Shown in pieces: positions 42,640 to 54,090 of a DNA stretch of 64,000 bases (its first letter is position 1; the number at the start of each line of letters is the position of its first letter). The stretch comes from Anaeramoeba ignava (lineage: Eukaryota; Metamonada; Anaeramoebidae), in contig JAPDFW010000085.1 of assembly GCA_028826165.1 (NCBI GenBank), positions 248,001-312,000 on the forward strand, written 5' to 3'. The position numbers and the translations under genes are program-made. The notes beneath the pieces are model-generated. The model searched no databases. It had not been told where the DNA came from and worked only from the letters and a program-made list of their open reading frames with translations.

Positions 42640-43471
42640 CAAAAAAGATCAAAAAATGATTCGAAATTTTGATTTTCTTTCTTTTTATTTTGATTTTGAT
42701 TTTGATTTTAATTTTAATTTTAATTTTAATTTTAATTTTCTTTCTTATTTTGATTTTGATTTTCATTTTAATTTTGATTTTGATTTTGATTTTGATTTTG
42801 ATTTTGATTTTGATTTTGATTTTGATTTTGATTTTGATTTTGATTTTGATTTTGATTTTCATTTTAATTTTGATTTTGATTTTGATTTTGATTTTTGATT
42901 TTAATTTTAATTTTGATTTTGATTTTGATTTTGATTTTGATTTTGATTTTTATTTTGATTTTGATTTTAATTTTGATTTTCATTTTGATTTTGATTTTGA
43001 TTTTGATTTTGATTTTGATTTTGATTTTGATTTTGATTTTCATTTTGATTTTGATTTTCTTTTTCATTTTCTCTTTTATTTTCATTTAGATTTTGATTTT
43101 GATTTTGATTTTGATTTTGATTTTGATTTTGATTTTGATTTTGATTTTCATTTTGATTTTGATTTTTTTCATTTTCATTTTCTTTCTTAGTTTCATTTTC
43201 TTTCTTATTTTGATTTTGATTTTGATTTTGATTTTGATTTTGATTTTCTTTCTTATTTTGATTTTGATTTTGATTTTGATTTTAATTTTTAATTTTGATT
43301 TTGATTTTGATTTTGATTTTCATTTTCATTTTGATTTTGATTTTCATTTTGATTTTGATTTTCTTTCTCAGTTTCTTTCTTAGTTTCATTTTCTTATTTT
43401 GATTTTGATTTTCATTTTGATTTTGATTTTCATTTTGATTTTGATTTTCTTTCTCAGTTTCTTTCTTAGTT
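42640..43471 (-). repeat. CAAAAT/GAAAAT hexamer tract at the 3' end of the USP gene
   Basis: On the minus strand the hexamer tract continues 830 nt past the DUSP-region stop (43472), with interruptions such as AAGAAACTGAGAAAG repeated three times. The final stretch can be read in an NQ frame to a plausible end (KENQN, then FESFFDLF and TGA at 42641..42639). Several indels interrupt the tract, so it may be an eroded C-terminal extension or the 3' UTR. Confidence 0.6.
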
Positions 43472-45023
43472 TCATTTTCTTTTATTTTGATTTTCTTTCT
43501 TATTTTGATTTGCTTTTTGTTGTTTTTCAAGTTTTTGTTGTTTTTCAATTTTTTGTTGTCTTTGCTTTTCTTTTTCAATTTGTTCTTTTTCAAATTTTTC
43601 TAATTCTTCTTCTTTTACAAGAAATTTCTGATCCAAAGAAGTAGCATTACGAATAATTTGAGGACCACCACCATAAATATTCAAAAGAAATTTCCAAGAT
43701 TTCGGTTGAAGAGTAACAAAATCTTTTTTAAAAACCAAATGAGTTTTAATAGATTTATCTGGATTAAAAAATAAATGATTATTAATTTGACCAGGAGGTT
43801 TATGGTTTGTTTTTTTACTCAAAACAAAAGCTTTCCAAGAATTAAACCATAAATTTGAAACAATACAAAAAATTCCAGTTGTTGGGAAAATTGGAGTAAT
43901 TGATTTGATTGTTTTCAATTCAAATTGTCTTCTTTGATTTAATCTTTTCCATTTTTCTTCACAATCAGGACATTCTCCAAAATCTTTGATTTCAAAAATT
44001 TCTTTAAATTTTGTTTTTGAAATTACTAAATCCCAAGTTTCTTTGTTTAGTAATGTCATTTCTTGTTCTGTTAATTTATTTCCTAATGCTCTTCGAAAAT
44101 GTAAATGTTGACATACAAAATCTTGATTGATTAATGTATCTACTGTTGAAAAATGTTTGAGTTTTTGGATCCATAATTTCGAAATTGCATAGAATTCTGT
44201 TATTTTATTTTGATTTTGATTTTGATTTTGATTTTCATTTTCATTTTCATTTTCATTTTCATTTTCATTTTCATTTTCATTTTCATTTTCATTTTCATTT
44301 TCATTTTCATTTTCATTTTCATTTTCATTTTGATTTTGATTTTGATTTTGATTTTGATTTTGATTTTGATTTTGATTTTCATTTTGATTTTGATTTTGAT
44401 TTTGATTTTGATTTTCATTTTCATTTTCTTTTTCATTTTCGTTTTTATTTTTATTTTGATTTTCTTTCTCATTTTCATTTTGATTTTGATTTTCATTTTT
44501 ATTTTGATTTTTATTTTGATTTTCTTTTTCATTTTCATTTTCATTTTCATTTTCATTTTCATTTTCATTTTGATTTTGATTTTGATTTTCATTTTGATTT
44601 TGATTTTCATTTTGATTTTCATTTTGATTTTGATTTTGATTTTGATTTTGATTTTGATTTTCATTTTGATTTTGATTTTGATTTTGATTTTGATTTTCAT
44701 TTTGATTTTGATTTTGATTTTGATTTTGATTTTGATTTTGATTTTGATTTTCATTTTCATTTTGATTTTCATTTTGATTTTCAGTTTCATTTTCATTTTC
44801 ATTTTGATTTTGATTTTTATTTTGATTTTGATTTTGATTTTGATTTTGATTTTCTTTTTCATTTTGATTTTCATTTTTATTTTGATTTTCATTTTGATTT
44901 TCATTTTGATTTTCATTTTGATTTTGATTTTGATTTTGATTTTGATTTTCATTTTCTTTTTCATTTTCTTTTTCATTTTGATTTTGATTTTGATTTTGAT
45001 TTTCAGTTTCATTTTCTTTTTCA
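43472..45023 (-). CDS. C-terminal region of the USP gene: EN/QN tract plus DUSP domain
   Basis: In the frame +1 from the catalytic part, a QN/EN hexamer tract (45023 to ~44215) leads into a globular region. That region ends in a DUSP domain (~43610-43900): ICRVSNLWF-like opening (FCIVSNLWFNSWKAFVLSK), then NHKPPGQINNHLFF, LVFKKDFVTLQPKSWKFLLN and IYGGGPQIIRN, the canonical YGGGP ending. It then runs into a Glu/Gln/Lys coiled coil and stops at an AAA-TGA (43472..43474). A segment with CPDCEEKW lies before the DUSP. USP20/33 and USP4/15 also combine UCH and DUSP, so this is almost certainly the tail of the gene entered at 47411, separated by one extra A at 45024-45028. Confidence 0.7.
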
Positions 45024-47411
45024 TTTTTGATTTTGATTTTGATTTTGATTTTGATTTTGATTTTGATTTTCTTTTTCATTTTCATTTTGATTTTGATTTT
45101 GATTTTTATTTTGATTTTGATTTTGATTTTGATTTTCTTTTTCTTTTTGATTTTGATTTTCTTTCTCGTTTTCTTTTTCTTTTTGATTTTGATTTCGAAT
45201 TTGTTTAAGCTTATCCTCAATTTCCTTTTCATTCTGAGATATAAAATCATTAATTTTTGTAAATAAATCCAAATCTTTTTGTTTTTGAGTTGGATTTTTT
45301 CTCTTTTGATAAAATAATAAATAAGCATTTGAAGAAATAATATCCTCAATTTTTGCGACACTTTTAACAGACATATCACTAAATCGATACCATTTATTAT
45401 TAGAAGAATTTTTAGTATAAGCAGTATAATGACCAAAACGAAGAGCGCCGCTATGACAAACAACAGCAAATAAATCATATAAAACATTAGTTTTTGAATT
45501 TTGTTCCATAAAATCATTCATATCAAGTCCTTCTATAAGATATTTAACATTTGAAGAAATTTTTGATCCTGAAAATATTCCATATTTAAACCTTTTTATA
45601 TGAAGAATCAAAACTTCAGGAAGTGAAACAATTTTCAAATGACTTGTTGCGTTTTGTTTGCTTTTGCATACTTCACAATAATACATATTTTTCCCTGATA
45701 ATTCGTTTCCTTCACAGAAATAATCTAAACAATCATATATATTTATTGGAATTGATGAAAACCATCTTTTTTTTTCGTTGAAAATAGTTGAATATTTTTC
45801 TGTTGATTTTTTTGGAATTGGAAGTGAAAGATAGAAAAAGTTTTCTTTTCTTTTGAAAATTTTTTTACAACCGTGACAATGGACAGAGGTAACAAATTCG
45901 CCTGAGAAAATATCTGATATGATACTATGTGTTTTTTTGATATACGATTTTTGTTTTTTTTCATTTGATTTTTCATTTGATTTTTCATTTGATTTTTCAT
46001 TTAAATTTTCATTGGATTTGGATTTTTGATTTAAGTTTTCATTTGATTTTGATTTAGATTTGGATTTGGATTTTTGATTTAAATTTTCATTGGATTTTAA
46101 TTTGGATTTTTCATTTAAATTTTCATTTGATTTGGATTTGGATTTTTGATTTAAATTTTCATTGGATTTTGATTTTGATTTTTGATTTAAATTTTCATTG
46201 GATTTTGATTTGGATTTTTCATTTAAATTTTCATTTGATTTGGATTTGGATTTTTGATTTAAATTTTCATTGGATTTGGATTTGGATTTTTCATTTAAGT
46301 TTTCATTGGATTTTGATTTGGATTTTTGATTTAAATTTTCATTGGATTTTGATTTGGATTTTTGATTTAAATTTTCATTGGATTTTAATTTGGATTTTTC
46401 ATTTAAATTTTCATTTGATTTGGATTTGGATTTTTGATTTAAATTTTCATTGGATTTTTCATTTAAGTTTTCATTGGATTTGGATTTGGATTTTTCATTT
46501 AAATTTTCATTGGATTTGGATTTGGATTTGAATTTGAATTTGAATTTGGATTTGGATTTTGAATCCTCACAAGGTAAATAAACTTTTTTCTTAAGAATCT
46601 CATGCAAAGAATCAAGTAAAAACATTAATAATTCTTGAGCATCTTGTTGAGAACGATCACCAAAATCCGGATTAAACTTTGAAATTTCCTCCAAAAAAGT
46701 TCTTGGCATAATTTGGTGCATATCCTTAAGCCAAACAGCTTGAATCAAATCTCTAAACGCAACGAAGATATTAATTTCCTCATCAGGATAGGGTTTAAAT
46801 ACTTGGAAAAAACCAACAAGTTGATCACAAGAAAGCATTGCTTGCAAAACAGAATTCATATAGCAAGTGTTTCCTTGATTTGAAAGACCACAAACACCTC
46901 TAACATCCGCAAATTTAAACGGTTCTATTTTGTTTCTTGCTCTTGAGGCTTGCGTAATAAGTGTTCTTGCTTCACGAAAAGAATATACAAATTCAAAATA
47001 TTTTTTATCTTCTTCACTTAATGTTTTTTTGTTCTTTTTTTCCTGATCTTTCAGAATGTCCTGGGTCCGATCTGTGCTATCCCAAATATTCAACACATCC
47101 TCTTTAGCAATAAAAGATGGGTGGTCTTGGACTTCACTTGAGCATGCAAAGCAATAAATTGATCCTGATGTTAATCCTATGTAAAGTGGGTGTTTTGTTT
47201 TATCAAAATGTTCGTTGACATGCTTTTTCTTGCCGCATCCTTGATAGTAACATTCATTGTTTATGCACATCCATATATTAGACTTCTCCTTGCAGCTGTG
47301 ACATCTGATTTCTGATTTTTCTAGTTTTTTCATAAAATTTTGCTCTTTTATTTTTTCAATTAGTTTTTTTGGATCAACGTTTTTTAAGTGTGGACATTGT
47401 TTATAAGACAT
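45021..47411 (-). CDS. Ubiquitin carboxyl-terminal hydrolase, USP20/33-like, catalytic part
   Basis: 796 aa to the first stop. Residues ~1-100 form a ZnF-UBP (CPHLKNV, CHSC, CINNECYYQGC, YCFAC). The catalytic Cys box is GLSNQGNTCYMNSVLQ with Cys183. Residues ~285-475 are an insertion of about 15 copies of a 12-aa repeat (KSKSNENLNEKS / KSKSNENLNQKS). A CHGCKK...CEVC zinc ribbon, a SLPEVLILHIKRFKYG block and the His box FGHYTAYTK follow. The order ZnF-UBP, UCH and DUSP (next entry) is the USP20/33 layout. It cleaves ubiquitin from proteins; the zinc finger binds the free ubiquitin C-terminus. The frame ends in the NQ tail at CAA AAA TGA (45029..45021), where one A fewer would continue to the DUSP. 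Confidence 0.88.
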   Translation of the reverse strand: MSYKQCPHLKNVDPKKLIEKIKEQNFMKKLEKSEIRCHSCKEKSNIWMCINNECYYQGCGKKKHVNEHFDKTKHPLYIGLTSGSIYCFACSSEVQDHPSFIAKEDVLNIWDSTDRTQDILKDQEKKNKKTLSEEDKKYFEFVYSFREARTLITQASRARNKIEPFKFADVRGVCGLSNQGNTCYMNSVLQAMLSCDQLVGFFQVFKPYPDEEINIFVAFRDLIQAVWLKDMHQIMPRTFLEEISKFNPDFGDRSQQDAQELLMFLLDSLHEILKKKVYLPCEDSKSKSKFKFKFKSKSKSNENLNEKSKSKSNENLNEKSNENLNQKSKSKSNENLNEKSKLKSNENLNQKSKSKSNENLNQKSKSKSNENLNEKSKSKSNENLNQKSKSKSNENLNEKSKSKSNENLNQKSKSKSNENLNQKSKSKSNENLNEKSKLKSNENLNQKSKSKSKSKSNENLNQKSKSNENLNEKSNEKSNEKSNEKKQKSYIKKTHSIISDIFSGEFVTSVHCHGCKKIFKRKENFFYLSLPIPKKSTEKYSTIFNEKKRWFSSIPINIYDCLDYFCEGNELSGKNMYYCEVCKSKQNATSHLKIVSLPEVLILHIKRFKYGIFSGSKISSNVKYLIEGLDMNDFMEQNSKTNVLYDLFAVVCHSGALRFGHYTAYTKNSSNNKWYRFSDMSVKSVAKIEDIISSNAYLLFYQKRKNPTQKQKDLDLFTKINDFISQNEKEIEDKLKQIRNQNQKEKENEKENQNQKEKENQNQNQNQNKNQNQNQNENEKENQNQNQNQNQNQNQK

Positions 47412-47609
47412 TTTAATTAGAATAAAAATAATAAAAATAATAATAATAATAAAAAAATGAAAATTAAAAAAATGAAAATTAAAATTTTTTTGATTGATTT
47501 TTTATTTTGAATTTGAATTTTTATTTTGAATTTGAATTTGATTTGAAAAAAAATCTTTTTTTTAAATTCTTTTTTTTAAAATCTTTTTTTAAATTCTTTT
47601 TTTAAATTC

Positions 47610-50600
47610 TTAATTTAAATCTTCAATCCATTCAAATGGTTCTGGTGGTTCAGGTTCTTCACCTTCATCTTGAGGAGATTCAGTTTGAATTTTCTCTTCA
47701 ACAATAACAAGTTCTTCATTCTCATCAGGTTTTGTATCATGAAGTAAAATGACACCAAATTGAGCATTTGATTTAATAGAACGATAACGTTCATCAATAT
47801 CAAGACTAACATAATCTCTTTGAATCAAAGTAATTCTTGTAGGATTTTGTAAAATTTCGAAATTTTCTTTTTTTGGAATATCTTTTTTTTGGATTTCTTG
47901 ATTTTCTTGATTTTCTTTGATTTCTTGATTTTCTTGATTTTCTTGATTTTCTTTGATTTCTTGATTTTCTTGATTTTCTTGATTTTCTTCTTGTTTCTTC
48001 TCTTTCTTCATTTCTTCTCTTTTCAATGCTTTTGCTGTAAAAGAAAGAACAGCCTTTTCTATTGTAATATCTTTTTTCTGTTCGGAAATTTCTAACGGTT
48101 TTGGATAAGCAAATAAATCAGGATTTGCATTTGATTTGACTTTAAATTTAGGCATTTCCAAATTGATATTCAATCCAATCAATGCAGTTGGTTGGAAAGA
48201 CAAAGAAAGTAAATGAACGAACGGATGCCAGAACCAGAATTGAGTGAAAATGGACAAACCGACGATGGAAGTGATATCGTTCATTCCGGAATTTGTTTGC
48301 AAACTAATAACGACATTTCTTCCGCCTGCATCGATGATTCCTGCTCCCAAAATAGCACCAATTTTTGCCATGAGAGTTTCCGCTTTATCCGAAACACTCT
48401 GGAAAAACATGTCGCGAACGAGTTTGGCTCGTGGTTCTTGGAGCTCGTTGATTTGCATGAGCACCATTGCCAGTCCAAGAAAGGATCCCTGGCGAACAAA
48501 ATCAACAGGATCTTTTGTCAATGGAAATAATAAATCAATTGCCTGTTTTTTGACTTGCAATGATTTAACAGAAGAGCATCCAATGCCGAGAGAAATAGCG
48601 GCTCCAAAACGCACATGTGGATTGTAGCTTTTGGAGAGCAAAGATAATGTCTGAGGGATTTGTTCGGGTTCTTTGAAAAGCAGGAACGCAATTGCGATCA
48701 CAGCGGCTCTTCTGACGTCGTCGTTGACATCACTAACGCCGACATGAAGAAGTCTTTTTAGAGCCTTGTCGTTTGAAGTTCCTGCATACGCCATTGCGAT
48801 TGTGTACATTGCTCCATACCGAAGAATCGGGTCTTTGTCCAGAAGCAGCTGCTCAATGAGCGTGTCTGCTGCCTCTTCTTTTCCATACATAATAAGAGAT
48901 ATTCCGATTGCAAGTGAACGTATGATTTTTTCATGCTGAGTTTCATGCGCATATACGAGCATGTCCTGGATCGCGCTTTCTGATGCGCTTCCAAGCATTA
49001 CAAGTCCCATTGCAAGCCCTGCCGTCTCGCCCGCAATCGCAGAGTCTGAGTAGCATATGGCTTTTAAATCCTCGTATATTTCCTCATTCAAGGTTCCCAT
49101 TGCAGAGAGTCCCAATCCGAGACATGCTCCATGCTGCAAAATTTCATTTCCATCAAGACTTCTCAGCATGTTGAGTAAATAAGGTGTTGATGTTTCTCCG
49201 TGGTTCACGTTGATAATTCCCAACGCATAAAGCGCTCCCGCCTCTGAATATGGCGATTCTGAGCGCCCGTTTTGAGGTAAATATGGTGACAATAAATCCA
49301 GTGCCTGTGCAATGTGTCCTTTATGGATCACTCCCAATGATGCTGTACTTGAAAATTTTCCCCAATTGTTGATTTTTCGCAACCATTCCAGATTCCCTCG
49401 TAAAAAGGAATCCACAGTTGTTCCTGCCTGCATAAATCCATGTGCAGTTACTGTTGTTGTTCTCAATGCTATTTTTCTCGTGTCCATTTTCGTTTTGATT
49501 TGTCTCAGAATTTGGAAATCTGTGTGATTGTTCAAGTTTAAAAACTGAAGCAGTAATTTCAAAGAGTATTCTTGATTTAGAATAGCCTTTAGTTTTTTAA
49601 TTTTTTCCGGTTTCAGATTTGGTTTTGGAGTTTCTTTTGTTTCCTCTGTTTTTTCTTCTAATTTCTTTTCATCATTATCATTATCATTATCATTATTTAA
49701 TTTTTTTTCTTCTTGCATTTTTGTTTGTTGTTTTTCTTCGATTGGATCTGGAATTCTTGATTTAATTTCAGAAAGCATTTTCTGTCCTGCATTTTCACAC
49801 AAATCAAATCCTATTTGGTATGCTGTAAGAATATCAATTTCCTTTTCGGAATCAATTAAGTTCATTAAAATTTCTGAGATTTTTTCTGTGTCTTCCATTA
49901 ATAATAATAGTTCACAGATTCGGATATGATCTTCTTTTTGTTCTGATTGATAAATTTCTATAAGAAGTTGTAAAATCTATTAAAATTTTACAATCAAAAG
50001 AATAATTTCATTTTAAATTTTTTAAAAAAAAATAGTTTTTTTTTTGTTTTCGTTTTACTTGTTGTCGAAATGATCTTTTTAAAACATATTTATTTGTTAT
50101 TTTTAAGCAATATTCCAATGTTTCTGGAATGTTTCCTGATTTGTAAATTGTTTCTTTAATTAAATCAAGTCTTTTGGATTCGATTGCAATTCCGATTGCT
50201 TGTTTAAATTCTCCATCTTCGAAGCAACGTTGAAACATTTTGGAAATGACATTTTCAATATTAAACAATAATTCTGCTTGTTTTCTTAATTGTTCTTGAG
50301 ATTTTTCTTCCTCAGTTTGTGATCTTATCAAGATATATTCATCAATACATTTTGCTTTTAATTTATAAAATTTATTTATTAAATTATTTATAAATTTAAA
50401 TATAAATTATTAATAAAATTATTTATTAAATTATTTATAAAATTATTAAATTATTAAATTATTTATTAATTTATTTATTAAATTATTTATTAAATTATTA
50501 ATTAAATTATTTATTAATTTTATTTATTAAATTATTTATTAATTTATTTATTAAATTATTTATTAAATTATTTATTAAATTTATTTATTAATTATTTATT

Positions 50601-51538
50601 AATTTATAAATTTATTTATTAAATTATTTATTAATTTATTTATTAATTTATTTATTAAATTATTTATTAAATTAAATATTAAATTATTTATTAAATTATT
50701 AATTAAATTATTAATAAAATTATTTATTAAATTATTTATTAATTTATAAATAAAATTATTTATTAAATTTATTTATAAATTTATTTATTAAATTTATTTA
50801 TTAATTTATTTATTATTTTATTTATAAATTTATTTATTATTTTATTTATAAATTTATTTATTAAATTATTTATTAATTTATTTATTAAATTTATTTATTA
50901 AATTTATTTATTAAATTATTTATTAATTTATTAAATTATTTATTAAATTATTTATTAAATTATTTATTAAATTATTTATTAATTTATTTATCAATTTATT
51001 TATTAATTTATTAAATTATTTATTAATTTATTTATTTAATCAGAAAATATTTACCAACAATTGTCTCAACAAATTCGCTTTTATTCGATAAATCAAATAA
51101 ATCACCAGCTGCTAATGCATAATTTAAAGCTTCATTCATTGAACCTAGATGATAATAAACTTTACTTGCTACTAAAGAGGCTAATTCTTTTGATACAAAA
51201 TCTTGATCTTCACATAACTTTTCTCTATATATAAATAATTATAACAAACAAATAAAATAATATCTTGTTATTTATTTCAAATCTGTTTCTTTTTTCTTTT
51301 ATAATTAAATTCTCTTTTATAAACTTTATATTTTCAAAAATTATATTTTTTTTTTATTTTTTTATATTTTTTTTTTATCAAAAAATTAAACAAACATTAA
51401 ACCAATTGAATCAGCAATTTCTGGCCAAAATTGATCTACAAGTTCATTTAACTTTTTAAGTGCATATGTTTGAAGTTTTGGATCTTCTTCTTCAAGATAT
51501 GAAATAATTGGACTAACAGAAGTTAAATTTGCATTCAT
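47610..51538 (-). CDS. PSMD1: 26S proteasome regulatory subunit RPN2/PSMD1, four exons
   Basis: Exons 51403..51538, 51055..51222, 50059..50354 and 47610..49976 join in phase to give 988 aa (human 953). Exon 1 starts [20 protein letters not shown]. Exon 2 has [20 protein letters not shown], exon 3 [20 protein letters not shown], exon 4 [17 protein letters not shown] and then the PC-repeat toroid ([64 protein letters not shown]). The C-terminus [15 protein letters not shown] closely matches human, where this tail binds the ubiquitin receptor RPN13. RPN2 scaffolds the proteasome base. Local additions are an NDND linker and an ENQENQEIK repeat near residue 880. The toroid region uses unusually GC-rich codons for this window. 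Intron 2 is a 700-nt repeat intron; the first acceptor (TATAGAG) is inferred from phase. Confidence 0.93.
50355..51054 (-). repeat. Expanded RPN2 intron 2, AAATTATTTATT-type repeat
   Basis: 700 nt of the plus-strand units AAATTATTTATT and AATTTATTTATT, practically A and T only; one TATCAATT variant near 50990 is an exception. It lies between the ETIVG and AKCIDEY codons of RPN2. Confidence 0.88.
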
Positions 51539-51639
51539 TTTTTTATTATTTTTTATTAATTAATTATTTATTTTTTGTTTTTGTTTTAGAAAAAAAGAAG
51601 AAAAGAAAAAAATGAAAAAAAAAATAAAAATAAAAAATA

Positions 51640-52025
51640 TTTTTTTTTCTCCTTTTAATTTTAATTTTATTTTTTTCTCCTTTTTATTTTTCCGATTTTT
51701 TTTTTAATTTTTTAATTTCAATTTTAATTTTTTTAATTTTAATTTTAATTTTAATTTTTCAATTTTAATTTTAATTTTTAATTTTAATTTTAATTTTAAT
51801 TTTAATTTTAATTTTTAATTTTAATTTCAATTTTAATTTCAATTTTAATTTTAATTTTAATTTTAATTTTAATTTTAATTTTAATTTTAATTTTAATTTT
51901 AATTTTTAATTTCAATTTTTAATTTCAATTTTGATTTTAATTTTAATTTTAATTTCAATTTTAATTTCAATTTTAATTTTAATTTCAATTTCAATTTTAA
52001 TTCAAAATTAAATTTCAATTTAATT
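51640..52025. repeat. Intergenic AATTTT hexamer repeat
   Basis: About 380 nt of TTTAAT hexamers with TTTCAATTTTAATTTC variants, lying between the RPN2 promoter (T-rich CAT element on its strand at ~51600-51620) and the Rab 3' end. An AAATAG pentuplet (52065-52095) follows. No coding function is seen. Confidence 0.7.
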
Positions 52026-52120
52026 TCCATTTATTAATTCATTTCAGTTCAAAATTAAAAAGAAATAGAAATAGAAATAGAAATAGAAATAGAAATATTA
52101 AGCTTTAAATAATAAAAGCT

Positions 52121-53911
52121 TTAACAACATTGACTTCTGCTCTTTTTTTCAATACCAGATTCAGTTTCTTGAGGATCATTTAATGTTTGATTTTCTTGTA
52201 ATTTTAAAGTTCCACTTTGAATTTTTTCATAAATAATTCTAGCAGTTTTTTGGAAACATTCTTCAACATTCGTATTTGATTTTGCACTTGTTTCAATAAA
52301 TTCTAATCCTATTTATTATGCAAGATTAATATAATTATTTTTATTGATTGTGTATTTGATTATTTAATTTGATACCATTTTCATTTGCAAATTTTTCACC
52401 TTCTTCTATTGAAATGGATCTTTCTCGAATATCAATTTTATTTGCTACAAGTGTTATTGTTGTATCTGGATTAGATAAATTACGTGCATCTGTTAACCAT
52501 GTATTTAAGTGATAAAAAGTGTTTCTTCTAATAATATATTAAATATATTATTAAATATATTATTAAATATATTATTAAATATATTATTAAATATATTATT
52601 AAATATATTATTATTAAATATATTATTATTAAATATATTATTAAATTTATTATTATTTAAAATATACCTTGTCACATCATAAACTAAAAGAATACCTACA
52701 GCTCCTCTAAAATAACTTCTAGTTATAGCTCTAAATCTTTCCTATTAATTTAAAAATTTGATTATTAAATTTGATTATTATTTTACAAAGGAATAAAAGA
52801 ATTTACTTGACCAGCAGTATCCCAAATTTGAATCTTCCTATTTTTAAAAATAAAATTTGATTTTGAATTTAAATTTATAAATGAATTTGAATTTATAAAT
52901 GAATTTGAATTTATAAATGAATTTGAATTTGAATTTGAATTTGGATTTATAAATGAATTTGAATTTATAAATGATTTTGATTTGAATTTATAAATTGGAT
53001 TTATAAATGAATTTGAATTTATAAATGATTTTGATTTTGATTTTATAAATGATTTTGAATTTATAAATGAATTTGAATTTATAAATGAATTTGATTTTAT
53101 AAATGATTTTGAATTTATAAATGAATTTGATTTTATAAATGATTTATAAATGATTTTGAATTTATAAATGAATTTGAATTTATAAATGAATTTGAATTTA
53201 TAAATGAATTTGATTTTATAAATGAATTTGATTTTATAAATGAATTTAAATTTATAAATGAATTTGATTTTGAATTTGAATTTATAAATGAATTTTGAAT
53301 TTATAAATGAATTTTGATTTTGAATTTATAAATGAATTTTGAATTTATAAATGATTTATAAATGATTTTGAATTTAAATTTATAAATGAATTTGAATTTT
53401 TAAATGAATTATGATTTTGAATTTATAAATGAATTTTGAATTTATAAATGATTTATAAATGATTTTGAATTTAAATTTATAAATGATTTTGAATTTATAA
53501 ATGAATTTGAATTTATAAATGAATTTGAATTTATAAATGAATTTGAATTTATAAATTAATTTGAATTAAATTTGAATTTGTAAATTTTTTACACTTTATC
53601 ATTCATAATTTGAATAGTACGAGATGCAAATTCAACACCAATAGTATGAGAACAATCAGGAAAAACTTTGTTTATAATAAAAAATTTTTAAAATGAATTT
53701 ACAAAACGTTTTATTGATTTTTGTTTATTCAATTTTTTAAAAAAAAAATTAATACATTTTCCTTCAGTATATTGATTAAGAAGAGAAGACTTTCCTGTTT
53801 AAAAATGAAATTAAAAATTAAAAATTGAAATAAATATTTTTAATTATAAAATATACCAGTTCCAGTTGCTCCAATAACAATAAATTTAAATGTATATTTA
53901 TAAGAAGTCAT
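52121..53911 (-). CDS. Rab4/Rab14-like small GTPase, seven exons
   Basis: Exons 53857..53911, 53756..53794, 53593..53665, 52807..52837, 52668..52741, 52376..52527 and 52121..52308 join in phase to give 203 aa. G1 is GATGTGKS (residues 14-21, split by intron 1). The effector loop reads [14 protein letters not shown]3 [21 protein letters not shown]4 ANKID, G5 ETSAKS, and the C-terminus ends in CC for double geranylgeranylation. [21 protein letters not shown] and the KIQSGTLKL...ESG tail fit the Rab2/4/14 group of early-endosome/Golgi recycling Rabs. Exons are as short as 31 nt. Intron 3 (755 nt) and intron 5 (about 140 nt of AAATATATTATT) contain repeats. Confidence 0.9.
52838..53592 (-). repeat. 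Expanded Rab intron 3, GAATTTATAAAT-type repeat
   Basis: 755 nt of the plus-strand unit ATAAATGAATTTGAATTT and shorter forms. Apart from its ends the plus strand has no C, so the transcribed strand lacks G. Confidence 0.9.
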
Positions 53912-54090
53912 TTTAAAAACAAAAACAAAAAAAAAATGAAAAAAATGAAAAAAATGAAAAAAAAAATTTATTCTTTTTTTTTGTTTAAAAAAATTTGAAA
54001 AAAAAAAGTTTAAATTCTGAAATGGATTTGTTTAGAAAAAAATAAGTTCTTGGAAATTAAAAATTTAAAATTTAAAATTGTTTTTAATAA

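Noticed and set aside
43472-45517. Stand-alone gene beginning MILWNKIQKLMFYMIYLL
   Set aside because: Its first ~160 residues are an out-of-frame reading of the USP catalytic exon; only the part after ~45023 is in a meaningful frame.
48213-48627. Plus-strand frames of 105 and 127 aa opposite RPN2
   Set aside because: Antisense shadows of the GC-richer, stop-poor RPN2 exon; no promoter element or homology.
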